From CAZTDU01 sp050248795 (lineage in GTDB: Bacteria > Pseudomonadota > Gammaproteobacteria > Burkholderiales > SG8-39), in NCBI GenBank assembly GCA_050248795.1, contig JBFWRS010000001.1:1-64000 (forward strand): 64,000 bases of DNA, read 5' to 3'. The notes beneath the pieces were generated by a model. The model did not search any database. It had not been told where the DNA came from and saw only the letters and a list, made by a program, of their open reading frames with translations. The translations under genes and the position numbers were made by a program. Numbering within the stretch: position 1 is the first letter of the stretch; each line of letters begins with the position of its first letter. Positions 17,658 to 27,915 of the stretch are shown piece by piece.

Positions 17658-18053
17658 TCAGGGCTTGAACTGCGGATCCACCGGAAAGCGCAGGCCGTTG
17701 GCAAGGCGGTTGGTCTCGTTGGCGAGGCCCACCACAGCCATCAGCTCCATGAACATGGCGTCGCTCATGCCTTTCCTGCGCGCCGAGGCCGTGTGCGAAT
17801 ACGTGCAGTACTCGCAGTTGTTGGTCGCGCTTACCGCGACGTAGACCATCTCCTTCACCAGCGGGTCGAGCGCACCCGGCGCCATCACCTGCCTGACGTG
17901 GTCCCAGGTGCGCCTCAGCATCGCCGGATCATTCGCCAGCGCCTTCCAGAAGTTGTTGACCCAGTCCGTGTTCCGGGCCTGCATGATCTCGTCGTAGACC
18001 GCGCGCACTTCGGGCGGCGCCTCGGCATACTCCACCAGTTTCACCAGCGACAT
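17658..18053 (-). CDS. Carboxymuconolactone decarboxylase / AhpD-like protein
   Basis: This 131-aa all-helical protein has the intact AhpD redox motif C80-E-Y-C83-xxx-H87 in NNCEYCTYSHTASARRKGM. The family uses the two cysteines for peroxide or thiol redox chemistry. True carboxymuconolactone decarboxylases lack that pair, so a redox role is more likely. It starts the leftward unit with the MFS gene and is divergent from the GFA gene. It is a useful comparison for the AhpD-like gene at 41626, where the second cysteine codon is TGA. Confidence 0.82.
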   Translation of the reverse strand: MSLVKLVEYAEAPPEVRAVYDEIMQARNTDWVNNFWKALANDPAMLRRTWDHVRQVMAPGALDPLVKEMVYVAVSATNNCEYCTYSHTASARRKGMSDAMFMELMAVVGLANETNRLANGLRFPVDPQFKP

Positions 18054-18085
18054 GGGATTTTCCTCCGTTGGGTAATAATAGCGCC

Positions 18086-18556
18086 ATGCTGCTGAAAGGC
18101 TCCTGCCACTGCGGGGCGGTGCGCTTCAGTCTGAAGTCCTCGACGCCCTGCCCGTACATGCATTGCTACTGCTCGATCTGCCGCAAGACAGCAGGGGGCG
18201 GCGGGTGCGCGATCAACATCATGGGCGACGCTCGGACCCTCAAGGTATGGGGAAGCAGCAACGTCGCGACGTACCGGGCGAGAATCGACGGCAAGCGCTC
18301 GCCCGCGCGGCGGAACTTCTGCCGCAAGTGCGGGTCAGCTTTGTGGGTAAGCGATCCGCGCTGGGCACAGTGGGTGTATCCGTTCGCCTCGGCCATCGAT
18401 ACCAGCCTGCCGGTGCCGCGCGAGCGCCAGCACATCTTCCTCGGCTCGAAGCCGGCCTGGGTGAAGCTGGCCGCAGGCGCGAAGGACAGGCGGTTTCGCG
18501 CCTACCCGCGCGAATCCATCGCCGACTGGCACGAGAAGAGAGGTTTGCTGAAATGA
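18086..18556 (+). CDS. GFA family (glutathione-dependent formaldehyde-activating-like) zinc protein
   Basis: This small Mss4-fold zinc protein of about 156 aa has the family cysteines GSCHCGAVRF, HCYCSICRKTAG and NFCRKCGSALW. Members were first linked to S-hydroxymethylglutathione formation, but most have no proven activity. The ATG at 18086 (MLLKGS) is the usual family start; an upstream GTG adds six residues. The stop overlaps the ispZ ATG, so it probably leads the ispZ-bolA-ppi transcript. Confidence 0.84.
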   Translation: MLLKGSCHCGAVRFSLKSSTPCPYMHCYCSICRKTAGGGGCAINIMGDARTLKVWGSSNVATYRARIDGKRSPARRNFCRKCGSALWVSDPRWAQWVYPFASAIDTSLPVPRERQHIFLGSKPAWVKLAAGAKDRRFRAYPRESIADWHEKRGLLK

Positions 18557-19095
18557 AGTTCCTGTTCGACCTGTTTCCGGTAATCCTCTTCTTCGCCGCG
18601 TTCAAGGTATGGGACATCTACGTCGCCACCGCGGTCGCGATAGCGGCCACCTTCGCACAGGTGGGCTGGCTCAAGCTGAGGAAGCGCCGGGTCGAGCCGA
18701 TGCTGTGGGCGACGCTCGCCATCATCGTCGTGTTCGGCGGCGCGACGCTGTTGCTCCGCGACGAGCTGTTCATCAAGTGGAAGCCGACCGTGCTGTACTG
18801 GCTCTTTGCCGCGGTGCTGGCCGTCGCGATGCTGGCGTGGAAGAAGAACCTGATCCGCAGCATGCTCGGGGCGCAGCTCAAGGTGCCGGAGCATGTCTGG
18901 ACGACCCTGCTGTGGAGCTGGACCGGGTTCTTCGTCGCGATGGGCGTGCTGAACCTCGTCGTCGCGTTCAACTTCTCCACCGACCTGTGGGTCAGCTTCA
19001 AGCTCTTCGGCGGCATGGGGCTGATGCTTGCGTTCGTCATCGCGCAGGCGCTTTACATGTCGCGCTATATCGAAGAGGAAGGCAGCAAGCCATGA
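18553..19095 (+). CDS. ispZ: Intracellular septation protein A (inner membrane-spanning YciB)
   Basis: This is a five-helix inner-membrane protein of 180 aa that matches the YciB/IspZ family (MKFLFDLFPVILFFAAFK start, LWSWTGFFVAMGVLNLVVAF, and the SRYIEEE end). The family affects septation and envelope integrity; its molecular role is not settled. The ATG overlaps the GFA stop, and its stop overlaps the bolA start. The ispZ-bolA-isomerase order is a recurrent betaproteobacterial cluster. Confidence 0.92.
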   Translation: MKFLFDLFPVILFFAAFKVWDIYVATAVAIAATFAQVGWLKLRKRRVEPMLWATLAIIVVFGGATLLLRDELFIKWKPTVLYWLFAAVLAVAMLAWKKNLIRSMLGAQLKVPEHVWTTLLWSWTGFFVAMGVLNLVVAFNFSTDLWVSFKLFGGMGLMLAFVIAQALYMSRYIEEEGSKP

Positions 19096-19364
19096 ACTAC
19101 GATGCCCGCATCCGCGAACGGCTGTCCGTGCTGGCGCCGCTCAGGCTGGAGCTTATCGACGAAAGCGAGAAGCACCGTGGTCATGCCGGCTGGAAGGAAG
19201 GCGGCGGCACGCACTGGCAGCTCGCCATCGTCGCCGCCGCATTCGACGGCAAGCCTACCGTCGCACGGCACCGCATGATCTACCAGGCGCTCGGCGATCT
19301 GATGGACACGCCGATCCACGCGCTTTCCATCCGCGCGCTGGCGCCCGGGGAAAACGGCGCATAA
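19092..19364 (+). CDS. BolA family protein
   Basis: This 90-aa BolA-fold protein has the conserved HRGHAGWKEGGGTHWQLAIV loop and the KPTVARHRMIYQAL helix with the invariant His. BolA proteins partner with monothiol glutaredoxins in Fe-S trafficking or act in stress morphology. The ATG overlaps the ispZ stop, and the peptidyl-prolyl isomerase gene follows 44 bases later. Whether it is BolA or the IbaG type is not clear from sequence alone. Confidence 0.88.
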   Translation: MNYDARIRERLSVLAPLRLELIDESEKHRGHAGWKEGGGTHWQLAIVAAAFDGKPTVARHRMIYQALGDLMDTPIHALSIRALAPGENGA

Positions 19365-19408
19365 TGCCGCCCGCATTCAACCCGCGCAGTAAAATCGAAA
19401 GGACAGTA

Positions 19409-20236
19409 ATGAAGCTCTCCCACCTTGCCCTGGCCGTTGCGCTCTGCCTGCCGCTGGCGGCAACCGCGCAGCCGACGCTGCCGACCAAGGCGCCCGCCAG
19501 ACCCGCGGCCCCCACGGTGAAGGATCCGGTCGCGACCGTGAACGGCGTGGCGATCCCGAAGGCGCGCTCGGATGCGCTGGTGCGCCAGCAGGCGCAGCGC
19601 GGGCAGGCCGACTCCGCGGACCTGCGCGGCGCGGTCCGCGAGGAACTCATCAATCGCGAGATCCTCGCGCAGGAAGCCGCGCGCGCCGGCATCAGCAAGC
19701 GGCCGGAAGTCCAGGCGCAGATCGACGCCGTGCGCCAGGAGATCGTCGTCGGCACCTTCGTGAACGACTGGCTGCGCAAGAACCCGGTCACCGATGCCGA
19801 GGTGCAGAGCGAGTATGAACGCGTCAAAGGCGCCTCCGGCGACAGGGAATACAAGGCCAGGCACATCCTGGTGAAATCCGAAGACCAGGCGAAGTCGCTG
19901 ATCGCCGACCTGAAGAAGGGCTCGAAATTCGAGGACCTCGCGAAGCAGCACTCCGAGGACACCGGGTCGAAGCCGCGCGGCGGCGACCTCGACTGGAACG
20001 TGCCCGGCACCTTCGTCAAGGAGTTCGCCGAAGCGCTGGTAAAACTCGAGAAAGGCAAGGTCACCGAGGCACCGGTGAAGTCGCAGTACGGCTTTCATGT
20101 GATCCGGCTGGATGACGTGCGTCAGGCGCAGTTCCCGCCGCTGGCGCAGGTGAAGGGACAGATCCAGAAGCAGATCCAGCAGCAGAAGCTGCAGGCCTAC
20201 GTCACCCAACTGCGCGCCAAGGCAAAAGTCGAGTAA
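19409..20236 (+). CDS. Periplasmic peptidyl-prolyl cis-trans isomerase (parvulin/PpiC type)
   Basis: This is an exported folding catalyst of 275 aa. A signal peptide (MKLSHLALAVALCLPLAATA) is followed by a SurA/PpiC N-terminal helical chaperone region (VATVNGVAIPK, REELINREILAQEAARAGI). One parvulin domain follows (residues about 145-240, with YKARHILVKSEDQAKSLIAD, GGDLDWNVPGTFVKEF and QYGFHVIRLDD). It is the third gene after ispZ and bolA. It probably assists outer-membrane and periplasmic protein folding. Confidence 0.9.
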   Translation: MKLSHLALAVALCLPLAATAQPTLPTKAPARPAAPTVKDPVATVNGVAIPKARSDALVRQQAQRGQADSADLRGAVREELINREILAQEAARAGISKRPEVQAQIDAVRQEIVVGTFVNDWLRKNPVTDAEVQSEYERVKGASGDREYKARHILVKSEDQAKSLIADLKKGSKFEDLAKQHSEDTGSKPRGGDLDWNVPGTFVKEFAEALVKLEKGKVTEAPVKSQYGFHVIRLDDVRQAQFPPLAQVKGQIQKQIQQQKLQAYVTQLRAKAKVE

Positions 20237-20274
20237 GTCAGCGGCAAGGCAGGCGGCGCCGGGAAGGAGCATTC

Positions 20275-20676
20275 ATGGCAATTCCCTGGCTGGTGGTACT
20301 GCAGAATGTGCCCTGGGCGGAAGTAGTGAAGAACGCGCCCAAGGTAGCCGATGGGGCGAAGAAGCTGTGGAACGCGGTCGGCAGGAAGTCGCCGATCGAA
20401 GAGCCGGCGCAGGCCGCGACAGCCGCCGATGCCACTGCCGAGGCGCAGAGCGTCCCTGCGCTCTTCGCCCGTGTCGCCGCGCTGGAGTCGTCCATGGCCA
20501 AGCTGCACGAACAGATGCTGGCCTCCTCGGAACTGATCAAGAGCCTGGCCGACCAGAACACGCAACTGGTTGCGCGCATCGAGGCCAATCGCACCCGGGT
20601 CGCCTGGCTGACCGCCGCCACCGTGGTGTTCGCGCTCCTGGCCATCCTCGGCCTTGGCCTGGCGCTGCTGCGCTGA
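20275..20676 (+). CDS. Hypothetical protein with coiled coil and C-terminal membrane anchor
   Basis: I do not recognise this 133-aa protein. It starts MAIPWLVVLQNVPWAEVVKNAP, has a predicted coiled coil at about residues 62-105 (VAALESSMAKLHEQMLASSE onward) and ends in one hydrophobic segment (WLTAATVVFALLAILGLGLALL). It is probably tail-anchored in the inner membrane with the coiled coil in the cytoplasm. A GGAAGGAG ribosome site precedes the ATG. It lies between the isomerase gene and msrA on the same strand. Confidence 0.75.
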   Translation: MAIPWLVVLQNVPWAEVVKNAPKVADGAKKLWNAVGRKSPIEEPAQAATAADATAEAQSVPALFARVAALESSMAKLHEQMLASSELIKSLADQNTQLVARIEANRTRVAWLTAATVVFALLAILGLGLALLR

Positions 20677-20722
20677 GGTTGGCCCGGGGTATGCTGTAAG
20701 GAATGCCTGCCGGACCCGACCC

Positions 20723-21316
20723 ATGGCCATGATGAGAACGCTCCTGCTCGCCTCGCTGCTCGCCTTCGCCTCGGGCAGCGCATTCCCCCAGGCCACGGCC
20801 AAGGCAACCTTCGCCGGCGGCTGCTTCTGGTGCGTGGAGGAAGCCTTCGACAAGGTGCCTGGTGTGGTCGCCACCACCTCCGGCTATATCGGCGGCAAGA
20901 AGGACAACCCGACCTACGAACAGGTGTCGACCGGGCGCACCGGGCACACCGAGGCGGTCGAGGTGGTGTTCGATGCGAAGAAAGTCAGCTACGAGCAACT
21001 GCTCGAGGTGTTCTGGAAGAACCACGACCCGACCTTCCTCGATCGCCAGTTCTGCGACCTCGGCGACCAGTACCGGCCGTCGATCTTCTGGCACGACGAG
21101 GCGCAGCGAAAGCTCGCGGAGGCGTCCAAGGCGCGCGTGGAGAAGACGAAGAAATTCAGCCGCAAGGTGGTGACCCCGATCGTCCAGGCGACGAAGTTCT
21201 GGCCCGCGGAGGAATACCATCAGGACTACCACCTGAAGAATCCAGCGCGCTACAAGTTCTACGCGGTGAACTGCGGCCGCTACTCGCGGCTCGCGGACCT
21301 GTGGGGCAAGAACTAG
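20723..21316 (+). CDS. msrA: Peptide methionine sulfoxide reductase MsrA, exported form
   Basis: MsrA reduces methionine-S-sulfoxide in proteins. The 197-aa sequence has the catalytic motif GCFWC (Cys34 and Cys37) and the family signatures VSTGRTGHTEAVEV, FWKNHDPT and EYHQDYHLKNP. Residues 1-22 (MAMMRTLLLASLLAFASGSA) look like a signal peptide, so the enzyme probably acts in the periplasm. The usual resolving cysteine near the C terminus is present in VNCGRYSRL. The gene is convergent with the aspartoacylase-like gene nine bases away. Confidence 0.92.
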   Translation: MAMMRTLLLASLLAFASGSAFPQATAKATFAGGCFWCVEEAFDKVPGVVATTSGYIGGKKDNPTYEQVSTGRTGHTEAVEVVFDAKKVSYEQLLEVFWKNHDPTFLDRQFCDLGDQYRPSIFWHDEAQRKLAEASKARVEKTKKFSRKVVTPIVQATKFWPAEEYHQDYHLKNPARYKFYAVNCGRYSRLADLWGKN

Positions 21317-21325
21317 GCGGCCTGG

Positions 21326-22279
21326 CTAATCGGCGTAGCGCCCCAGCCTGACCATCGTGGTGCCGGGCTTGAGGTGGATCAGGGACGGCATCACCATCAC
21401 GCATTCGTCGTAAGGCGTCGACCACACCACGTCGCCGTCGGTGGCGACGACCGAACCCGCCTTCGGTATCACCTCCAGCCCTGCCCAGGGCCTGGCGAAG
21501 CGGAAGTCCATGGTCTTCGCAACCACCGCTTCGGTAACGCGAATGACGCGCTGGGGCGTCACCGGCTCCAGCCGCAACCTCGACTGTGCCCAGGACTCAT
21601 CGACCGCGCCGGTGACCGCAAGGAACCGCAGCGCGGTGTCGATCGCGACGTCGGCGGAGCGCCTCTCCCAGTGGTGACCGCACTCGATCAGCACTGCCCT
21701 CTTCGGGCTGCCGGGATCGCCGAAGCCGCCGCGCTCGATCATGCGCAGGCCGGCGGGATGCCCGGTGTCCAGCAGCAGCGCACGCGGCACGCCGATCTGG
21801 CGGGCGAACGCCGCGTTCTTGTCCACGGTGCCGCAGACCATGATCGGCTCGCACGGTTCGTGCATCGAGTGCAGATCCAGCAGCAGGTCGGCAGCATCGA
21901 CGAACGGCCGCAGTTGCCTGGCGCGACGCAGCTCGACCGAGTCGCGCGGCCCGTCGAGCACCGTGTCTGACCAGACGCGATTGTAGTCCTCGTCGACATA
22001 GCGCGAGCGGTCGGGATCGTCGTAGTCGAAGCGCTCGAACGCAGCAATGTTGGCGAAGCTGAGTGTCAGCTTTCCCTGCCGGGGCGTGACGCCCTCGCGC
22101 ATCAGGTAATCGATCGCGATGGCGCCGCAGATTTCGTTGCCGTGCGTCAATGCCTGGATCATCACGTTCGGCCCGGGCTTGCCCGAGTCGAGCACGTGCA
22201 CGTAGTCCACGCCGGTGTTTCCCGCCTTGTAGGGCGCGATGTCCGGCGGGCTCAGTTCGATCCTGTACTGGGTGGACAC
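21326..22279 (-). CDS. Succinylglutamate desuccinylase/aspartoacylase-family zinc amidohydrolase
   Basis: This M14-like carboxypeptidase-fold protein of about 317 aa would remove an acyl group from an N-acyl amino acid or related amide. Zinc ligands appear as His and Glu in LTHGNEICGA and His in LLLDLHSMHEP. The substrate arginine region is in DEDYNRVWSD. A GTG at 22279 (VSTQYRIEL) is taken as start; a TTG 13 codons upstream is the alternative. It is divergent from the SDR gene. The N-acyl substrate cannot be read from sequence. Confidence 0.8.
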   Translation of the reverse strand: MSTQYRIELSPPDIAPYKAGNTGVDYVHVLDSGKPGPNVMIQALTHGNEICGAIAIDYLMREGVTPRQGKLTLSFANIAAFERFDYDDPDRSRYVDEDYNRVWSDTVLDGPRDSVELRRARQLRPFVDAADLLLDLHSMHEPCEPIMVCGTVDKNAAFARQIGVPRALLLDTGHPAGLRMIERGGFGDPGSPKRAVLIECGHHWERRSADVAIDTALRFLAVTGAVDESWAQSRLRLEPVTPQRVIRVTEAVVAKTMDFRFARPWAGLEVIPKAGSVVATDGDVVWSTPYDECVMVMPSLIHLKPGTTMVRLGRYAD

Positions 22280-22357
22280 GGCGTTCTCGCTCGATCGGGA
22301 GGCGGAAGAATAGCCCAACTCGGCTATAGTGCTCGCCGGTCAAACGGAGGGTTCGCC

Positions 22358-23110
22358 ATGGCAAACAGGGTCGCAATCATCACCGGAGCGGGATCAGGCA
22401 TCGGACGCGCGACGGCGCTCGCATTCCTCAAGGACGGCTGGTGCGTAGGCCTTGCGGGCCGGCGCGCCGAGGAGCTGGCGAAGACCAAGACGCAGGCCGG
22501 CGCGGACGGCGAGCGCGCGCTCGCGGTGCCCACCGACGTGGGCAACCCGGCGGCGGTGAAGAACCTGTTCGCGAAGACGGTCGAGGCCTTCGGCAGGCTG
22601 GATTTCCTCTTCAACAACGCCGGCATGGGCACGCCTGCGATCCCGCTGGAAGACCTGACCTACGAGCAGTGGAGCGCGGTGGTGGCAGCCAATCTCACCG
22701 GGCCGTTCCTGTGCACCCAGGAAGCCTTCCGCATCATGAAGGCGCAGTCGCCGCGCGGCGGGCGCATCGTCAACAACGGCTCCATCTCCGCGCACGCGCC
22801 GCGTCCGTTCTCGTCGCCCTACACCTCGACCAAGCACGCGATGAGCGGGCTTACCAAGTCGATCGCGCTGGACGGCCGCGCCCATGACATTGCCGGCGGC
22901 CAGATCGACATCGGCAACGCCATCACAGAGATGACCGAGCGCATGACCAAGGGCGTGCCGCAGCCGAACGGCTCGACCCTGGTGGAGCCGCGCATGGACG
23001 TGAACCACGTTGCGCAGGCGGTGCTGCAGATGGCGAACCTGCCGCTGGAATCGAACATCCTCTTCATGACCATCATGGCCACGAAGATGCCGTTCGTCGG
23101 CAGAGGCTGA
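22358..23110 (+). CDS. SDR-family NAD(P)-dependent oxidoreductase
   Basis: This is a short-chain dehydrogenase of 250 aa. It has the Rossmann loop TGAGSGIG (residues 9-16), the NNAG motif and the catalytic set Asn, Ser, Tyr and Lys in NNGSISAHAP and SPYTSTKHAM. A cofactor Arg pair in LAGRRAEEL suggests NADP. The substrate is unknown. A strong CGGAGG site lies before the ATG. It ends shortly before a large inverted repeat and the convergent ComA-like gene. Confidence 0.9.
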   Translation: MANRVAIITGAGSGIGRATALAFLKDGWCVGLAGRRAEELAKTKTQAGADGERALAVPTDVGNPAAVKNLFAKTVEAFGRLDFLFNNAGMGTPAIPLEDLTYEQWSAVVAANLTGPFLCTQEAFRIMKAQSPRGGRIVNNGSISAHAPRPFSSPYTSTKHAMSGLTKSIALDGRAHDIAGGQIDIGNAITEMTERMTKGVPQPNGSTLVEPRMDVNHVAQAVLQMANLPLESNILFMTIMATKMPFVGRG

Positions 23111-23139
23111 GCGCCTAACGAAGGCACCCAGGGGGTACG

Positions 23140-23188
23140 GGGGATTCGGGAGGGCCCCGCTGCTTTTGCGGAAGGGGCCCGAATCCCC
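23140..23188. terminator. Bidirectional hairpin between convergent SDR and ComA-like genes
   Basis: GGGGATTCGGG (23140-23150) is perfectly complementary to CCCGAATCCCC (23178-23188). An inner CCGC/GCGG pairing closes a loop containing TGCTTTT. It lies in the gap between two convergent stops, where a shared terminator is expected. No uridine run follows on either strand, so it may instead stabilise mRNA ends. Confidence 0.5.
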
Positions 23189-23191
23189 TGT

Positions 23192-23986
23192 TCAAGTCTT
23201 CGGCGGACCGGCGGTGCCGAGGCCGGTGCGGGTGGCCTCGGTGTCGATGATCGTCGTCGCCGCGACGTTCGCGATATTGAGGCCGGGGCCAAGCGCGGAG
23301 AACAGCGCCTTTTTCATGTCCTCGATGTCGCAGCTGCGTACGTCGCTGATCCACGGCCCGGGCAGCTCGATCATCACGCGGGACATGTCCAGCGACTTCA
23401 CCAGCAGGTCGACGGTGCGCTTGTGCAGCTTGCCGTTGCGGACCAGCTCCGCCGCCTCGACCAGCACCAGTGAGGCGCCGGCGGCAAAGCAGTCCTCGGC
23501 CTGCTTCACCAGCAGCGAGGGGTTGCTCAGCGTTTCCTTCGAGCCCACTTCGCCGTAGACCTCGAGCCCCGCCGCCACGGCGTTGCGGATCTGGCCGCGG
23601 CGCTGCGTCGGCGTAAGCGGCACGACGTTGTCGGAGATCTCGATCGCGGCAAAGCCGAGGGCGCGCGCCTCCTTGTAGTAGGCCGGCAGCGCCTTCGCTC
23701 CGAGCATCGCGAACACGTACTCGTGGAACTGGCCGCCGAGAAAGGGCTGGATGCGGTTCTTCCTGTACATGCGCAGCTTCGCCACCAGCTGCTCGCGCGG
23801 GTACAGGCGCGCAGTGCCGGTCTTGATCTTCGCCAGGTCGATGTACGCACCGGCGAGTGCGACGAGATCCTTCGCCGCGCCCAGCGGCATGCCGTCGTCG
23901 ATCACCATGGTGCGCCCGGTCGTGCGCGGCTTCTTCAGCGGACGCCCCGCGGGCATGGGGACAAAATGAAATGGCGGCTTACGCAT
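23192..23986 (-). CDS. Phosphosulfolactate synthase (ComA)-family protein
   Basis: This protein matches the ComA family (PF02679). In methanogens that family adds sulfite to phosphoenolpyruvate, giving (2R)-phospho-3-sulfolactate for coenzyme M. Family features are the GRPLKKPRTTGRTMVIDDGM start, LAGAYIDLAKIKTGTA, LGGQFHEYV, FAAIEISDNVVPL and the barrel end LVLVEAAEL. The 264-aa length fits. Bacterial ComA homologues have mostly unproven roles in sulfonate or other lyase chemistry. It is divergent from a sulfatase-like gene, sharing a 46-base promoter gap, which suggests linked organosulfur metabolism (inference). Confidence 0.78.
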   Translation of the reverse strand: MRKPPFHFVPMPAGRPLKKPRTTGRTMVIDDGMPLGAAKDLVALAGAYIDLAKIKTGTARLYPREQLVAKLRMYRKNRIQPFLGGQFHEYVFAMLGAKALPAYYKEARALGFAAIEISDNVVPLTPTQRRGQIRNAVAAGLEVYGEVGSKETLSNPSLLVKQAEDCFAAGASLVLVEAAELVRNGKLHKRTVDLLVKSLDMSRVMIELPGPWISDVRSCDIEDMKKALFSALGPGLNIANVAATTIIDTEATRTGLGTAGPPKT

Positions 23987-24000
23987 TGACCCTCCTGTTG

Positions 24001-24011
24001 AGCATAATGCT
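24001..24011. promoter_or_regulatory. Short palindrome in the ComA-like / sulfatase divergent promoter
   Basis: AGCATAATGCT is a perfect 11-base palindrome in the 46-base space between the two divergent start codons. Its position would allow one regulator to act on both genes. No neighbouring regulator gene is present, so binding is only a suggestion. Confidence 0.3.
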
Positions 24012-24032
24012 AGCAGTCAAAGTGGAGAAAAA

Positions 24033-25481
24033 ATGGCAAAAGCGCGAAACGTCCTGGTCATCATGTCCGACGAGCACAACCCGAGGGTACTCGGCTGCGC
24101 AGGGCATCCGGTGATCCACACGCCGCACCTCGACGCGCTCGCCGCGCGCGGCACGATGTTCTCCTCTGCCTACACCACCAGTCCGGTGTGCATCCCGGCG
24201 CGCGCGGGCTTCGCCTGCGGCAAGTACATCCACCAGATCGGCTACTGGGACAATGCCGACGCCTACGATGGCGCAACGCCGTCCTGGCATCACATGCTGC
24301 GCGACAGCGGGCACCGCACGGTGTCGATCGGCAAGCTCCACTTCCGCGCGCCGGGCGAGGACCACGGATTTTCGGAAGAGCAGATCCCGATGCACATCTA
24401 CGAGGCCAAGGGCGACCTGCTCGGGCTGATCCGCGACGACATGCCCAGGCGCGGCAACTCGAAGAAGATGGCCGCGATGGCCGGGCCCGGCGAATCGACC
24501 TACACCTTCTACGACAAGGACATCTGCTCGCGCGCGCAGGTCTGGCTGCACGAGGAGGCGACCAAGCCCGGCGACAAGCCCTGGGTGCTGTTCGTCTCCT
24601 TCGTCGCACCGCACTTCCCGCTCACCGCGCCGCCGGAGCACTACTACCGCTACTGGAACCGGGAACTGCCGATGCCGCTGCTGTACGCGCGCGAGCACCG
24701 GCCCCGGCACCCTTACCTGGAGGAGTACGGCCGGACCTTCTGTTACGACGATTTCTTCGAGTCCGAGGCGGACGTAAAGCGCGCGCTGTCGGGCTACTTC
24801 GGGCTGGTGTCCTACCTCGACGAGCACGTCGGCAAGGTGCTGACGGCGCTGGAGGAAACCGGGCTCGCGCGCGACACGGTGGTGATGTACACCAGCGACC
24901 ATGGCGACAACCTCGGCGCGCGCGGACTGTGGGGCAAGTCGACCATGTACGAGCAGATCGCCGGCGTGCCGATGATCCTCGCCGGTCCGGACATCCCGCG
25001 CGGCCGCAGGGTCGACACCCCGGTCAGCCACGTCGATGCGCTGCCCACCATCCTGGAGGCCGCGGGAGAGCAGGTGCCGCCCGGCTTCCCCGGCGTATCG
25101 CTGCACGCCATCGCGCACGGCGCCACGCCCGAGCGCACGGTGCTGTCCGAGTATCACGGCATGGGTTCGTCCACCGCCGCCTTCGCCATCCGCGTCGGCA
25201 AGTGGAAGTACGTGCACTACGCCAAGTACCCGCCGCAGCTGTTCGACCTCGAGGACGATCCGGACGAGATCCACGACCTCGCCGCGGATCCCGGCCATGC
25301 CACGACGCTGGAGGACTGCCGCAGGAAGCTCTACGCGATGCTGGACCCCGAGGAAGTGGATCGGCGCGCGAAGGCGCGGCAGGCCGAGCTGCTGGCCGCG
25401 AACGGCGGCCGCGAGGCGGTGATCAAGCGCGGCGACTTCGGCTTCACCCCGGCGCCGGGCACCGTGGCGGACTTCAAGTAG
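24033..25481 (+). CDS. Sulfatase-family hydrolase (formylglycine type)
   Basis: This 482-aa alkaline-phosphatase-fold enzyme resembles choline-sulfatase and phosphonate monoester hydrolases. The metal site shows VIMSDEHN at the N terminus and TSDHGDNLGARGLWGK later. The catalytic Cys53 sits in the C-x-P-x-R motif (SPVCIPARA), so maturation to formylglycine is expected. HFPLTAPPEHYY and GKLHFRAPGEDHG are family motifs. No signal peptide is seen, so it is probably cytoplasmic. The ester cleaved (sulfate or phosphonate) is unknown. Confidence 0.87.
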   Translation: MAKARNVLVIMSDEHNPRVLGCAGHPVIHTPHLDALAARGTMFSSAYTTSPVCIPARAGFACGKYIHQIGYWDNADAYDGATPSWHHMLRDSGHRTVSIGKLHFRAPGEDHGFSEEQIPMHIYEAKGDLLGLIRDDMPRRGNSKKMAAMAGPGESTYTFYDKDICSRAQVWLHEEATKPGDKPWVLFVSFVAPHFPLTAPPEHYYRYWNRELPMPLLYAREHRPRHPYLEEYGRTFCYDDFFESEADVKRALSGYFGLVSYLDEHVGKVLTALEETGLARDTVVMYTSDHGDNLGARGLWGKSTMYEQIAGVPMILAGPDIPRGRRVDTPVSHVDALPTILEAAGEQVPPGFPGVSLHAIAHGATPERTVLSEYHGMGSSTAAFAIRVGKWKYVHYAKYPPQLFDLEDDPDEIHDLAADPGHATTLEDCRRKLYAMLDPEEVDRRAKARQAELLAANGGREAVIKRGDFGFTPAPGTVADFK

Positions 25482-25487
25482 CCGCGG

Positions 25488-25682
25488 CTACTCGCTTTCC
25501 TCGATCCACATCATCTGGATCGCCTCGAGGATCTTCTCGCCCGAGTGGTTCGGGTCATCGTCGAATCCGGGCAGCGCCAGCACCCACTGGCGCAGGTCGG
25601 TAAAGCGCACAGTCTTCGGATCGACGTCGGGATGCGCCTCGGTGAGCGCGATCGCGATGTCGCGCGAGTCGGTCCATTTCAT
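25488..25682 (-). CDS. iscX: Fe-S cluster assembly protein IscX
   Basis: IscX is a small acidic protein that binds IscS and iron and adjusts cluster synthesis. The 64-aa sequence has the usual features: TDSRDIAIALTEAHPDVDP, then RFTDLRQWVLALPGF and the acidic tail MMWIEESE. It is the last gene of the isc operon. Its ATG (25680-25682) overlaps the fdx stop. Confidence 0.92.
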   Translation of the reverse strand: MKWTDSRDIAIALTEAHPDVDPKTVRFTDLRQWVLALPGFDDDPNHSGEKILEAIQMMWIEESE

Positions 25683-26020
25683 GAGTTCAGCTCGCGGGCG
25701 TGGTTGATGGTGTACTTGGGGATCTCGATGACGAGGTCCTTGTCCGCCATTCTTGCCTGGCAGGAAAGCCGGGAGTTCGCTTCCAGCCCCCAGGCCTTGT
25801 CCAGCATGTCCTCTTCCTTTTCCTCCGCCTCGGCGAGCGAGTCGAAGCCTTCGCGCACGACGACATGGCAGGTGGTGCACGCGCAGGACTTCTCGCAGGC
25901 ATGCTCGATGGCGATTCCGTGTTCCAGCAGCGCGTCGCACAGCGACCCGCCCGCAGGCACCTCGAACTCCGCCCCCTGCGGGCACAGCTGCTGATGCGGC
26001 AGTACCTTGAGCTTCGGCAT
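25679..26020 (-). CDS. fdx: ISC-type [2Fe-2S] ferredoxin
   Basis: This ferredoxin supplies electrons to IscS/IscU during cluster assembly. The 113-aa protein has the cysteine pattern HACEKSCACTTCHV plus a distal Cys in RLSCQARM, and the conserved acidic EEKEEDMLDKAWG segment. The stop overlaps iscX and the start lies two bases after the hscA stop. A second ferredoxin of the same type is fused to IscA at 46578. Confidence 0.94.
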   Translation of the reverse strand: MPKLKVLPHQQLCPQGAEFEVPAGGSLCDALLEHGIAIEHACEKSCACTTCHVVVREGFDSLAEAEEKEEDMLDKAWGLEANSRLSCQARMADKDLVIEIPKYTINHARELNS

Positions 26021-26022
26021 GC

Positions 26023-27891
<1,869 letters not shown>

Positions 27892-27915
27892 GATGCTCCT
27901 ATGGGTGGAACGCAC

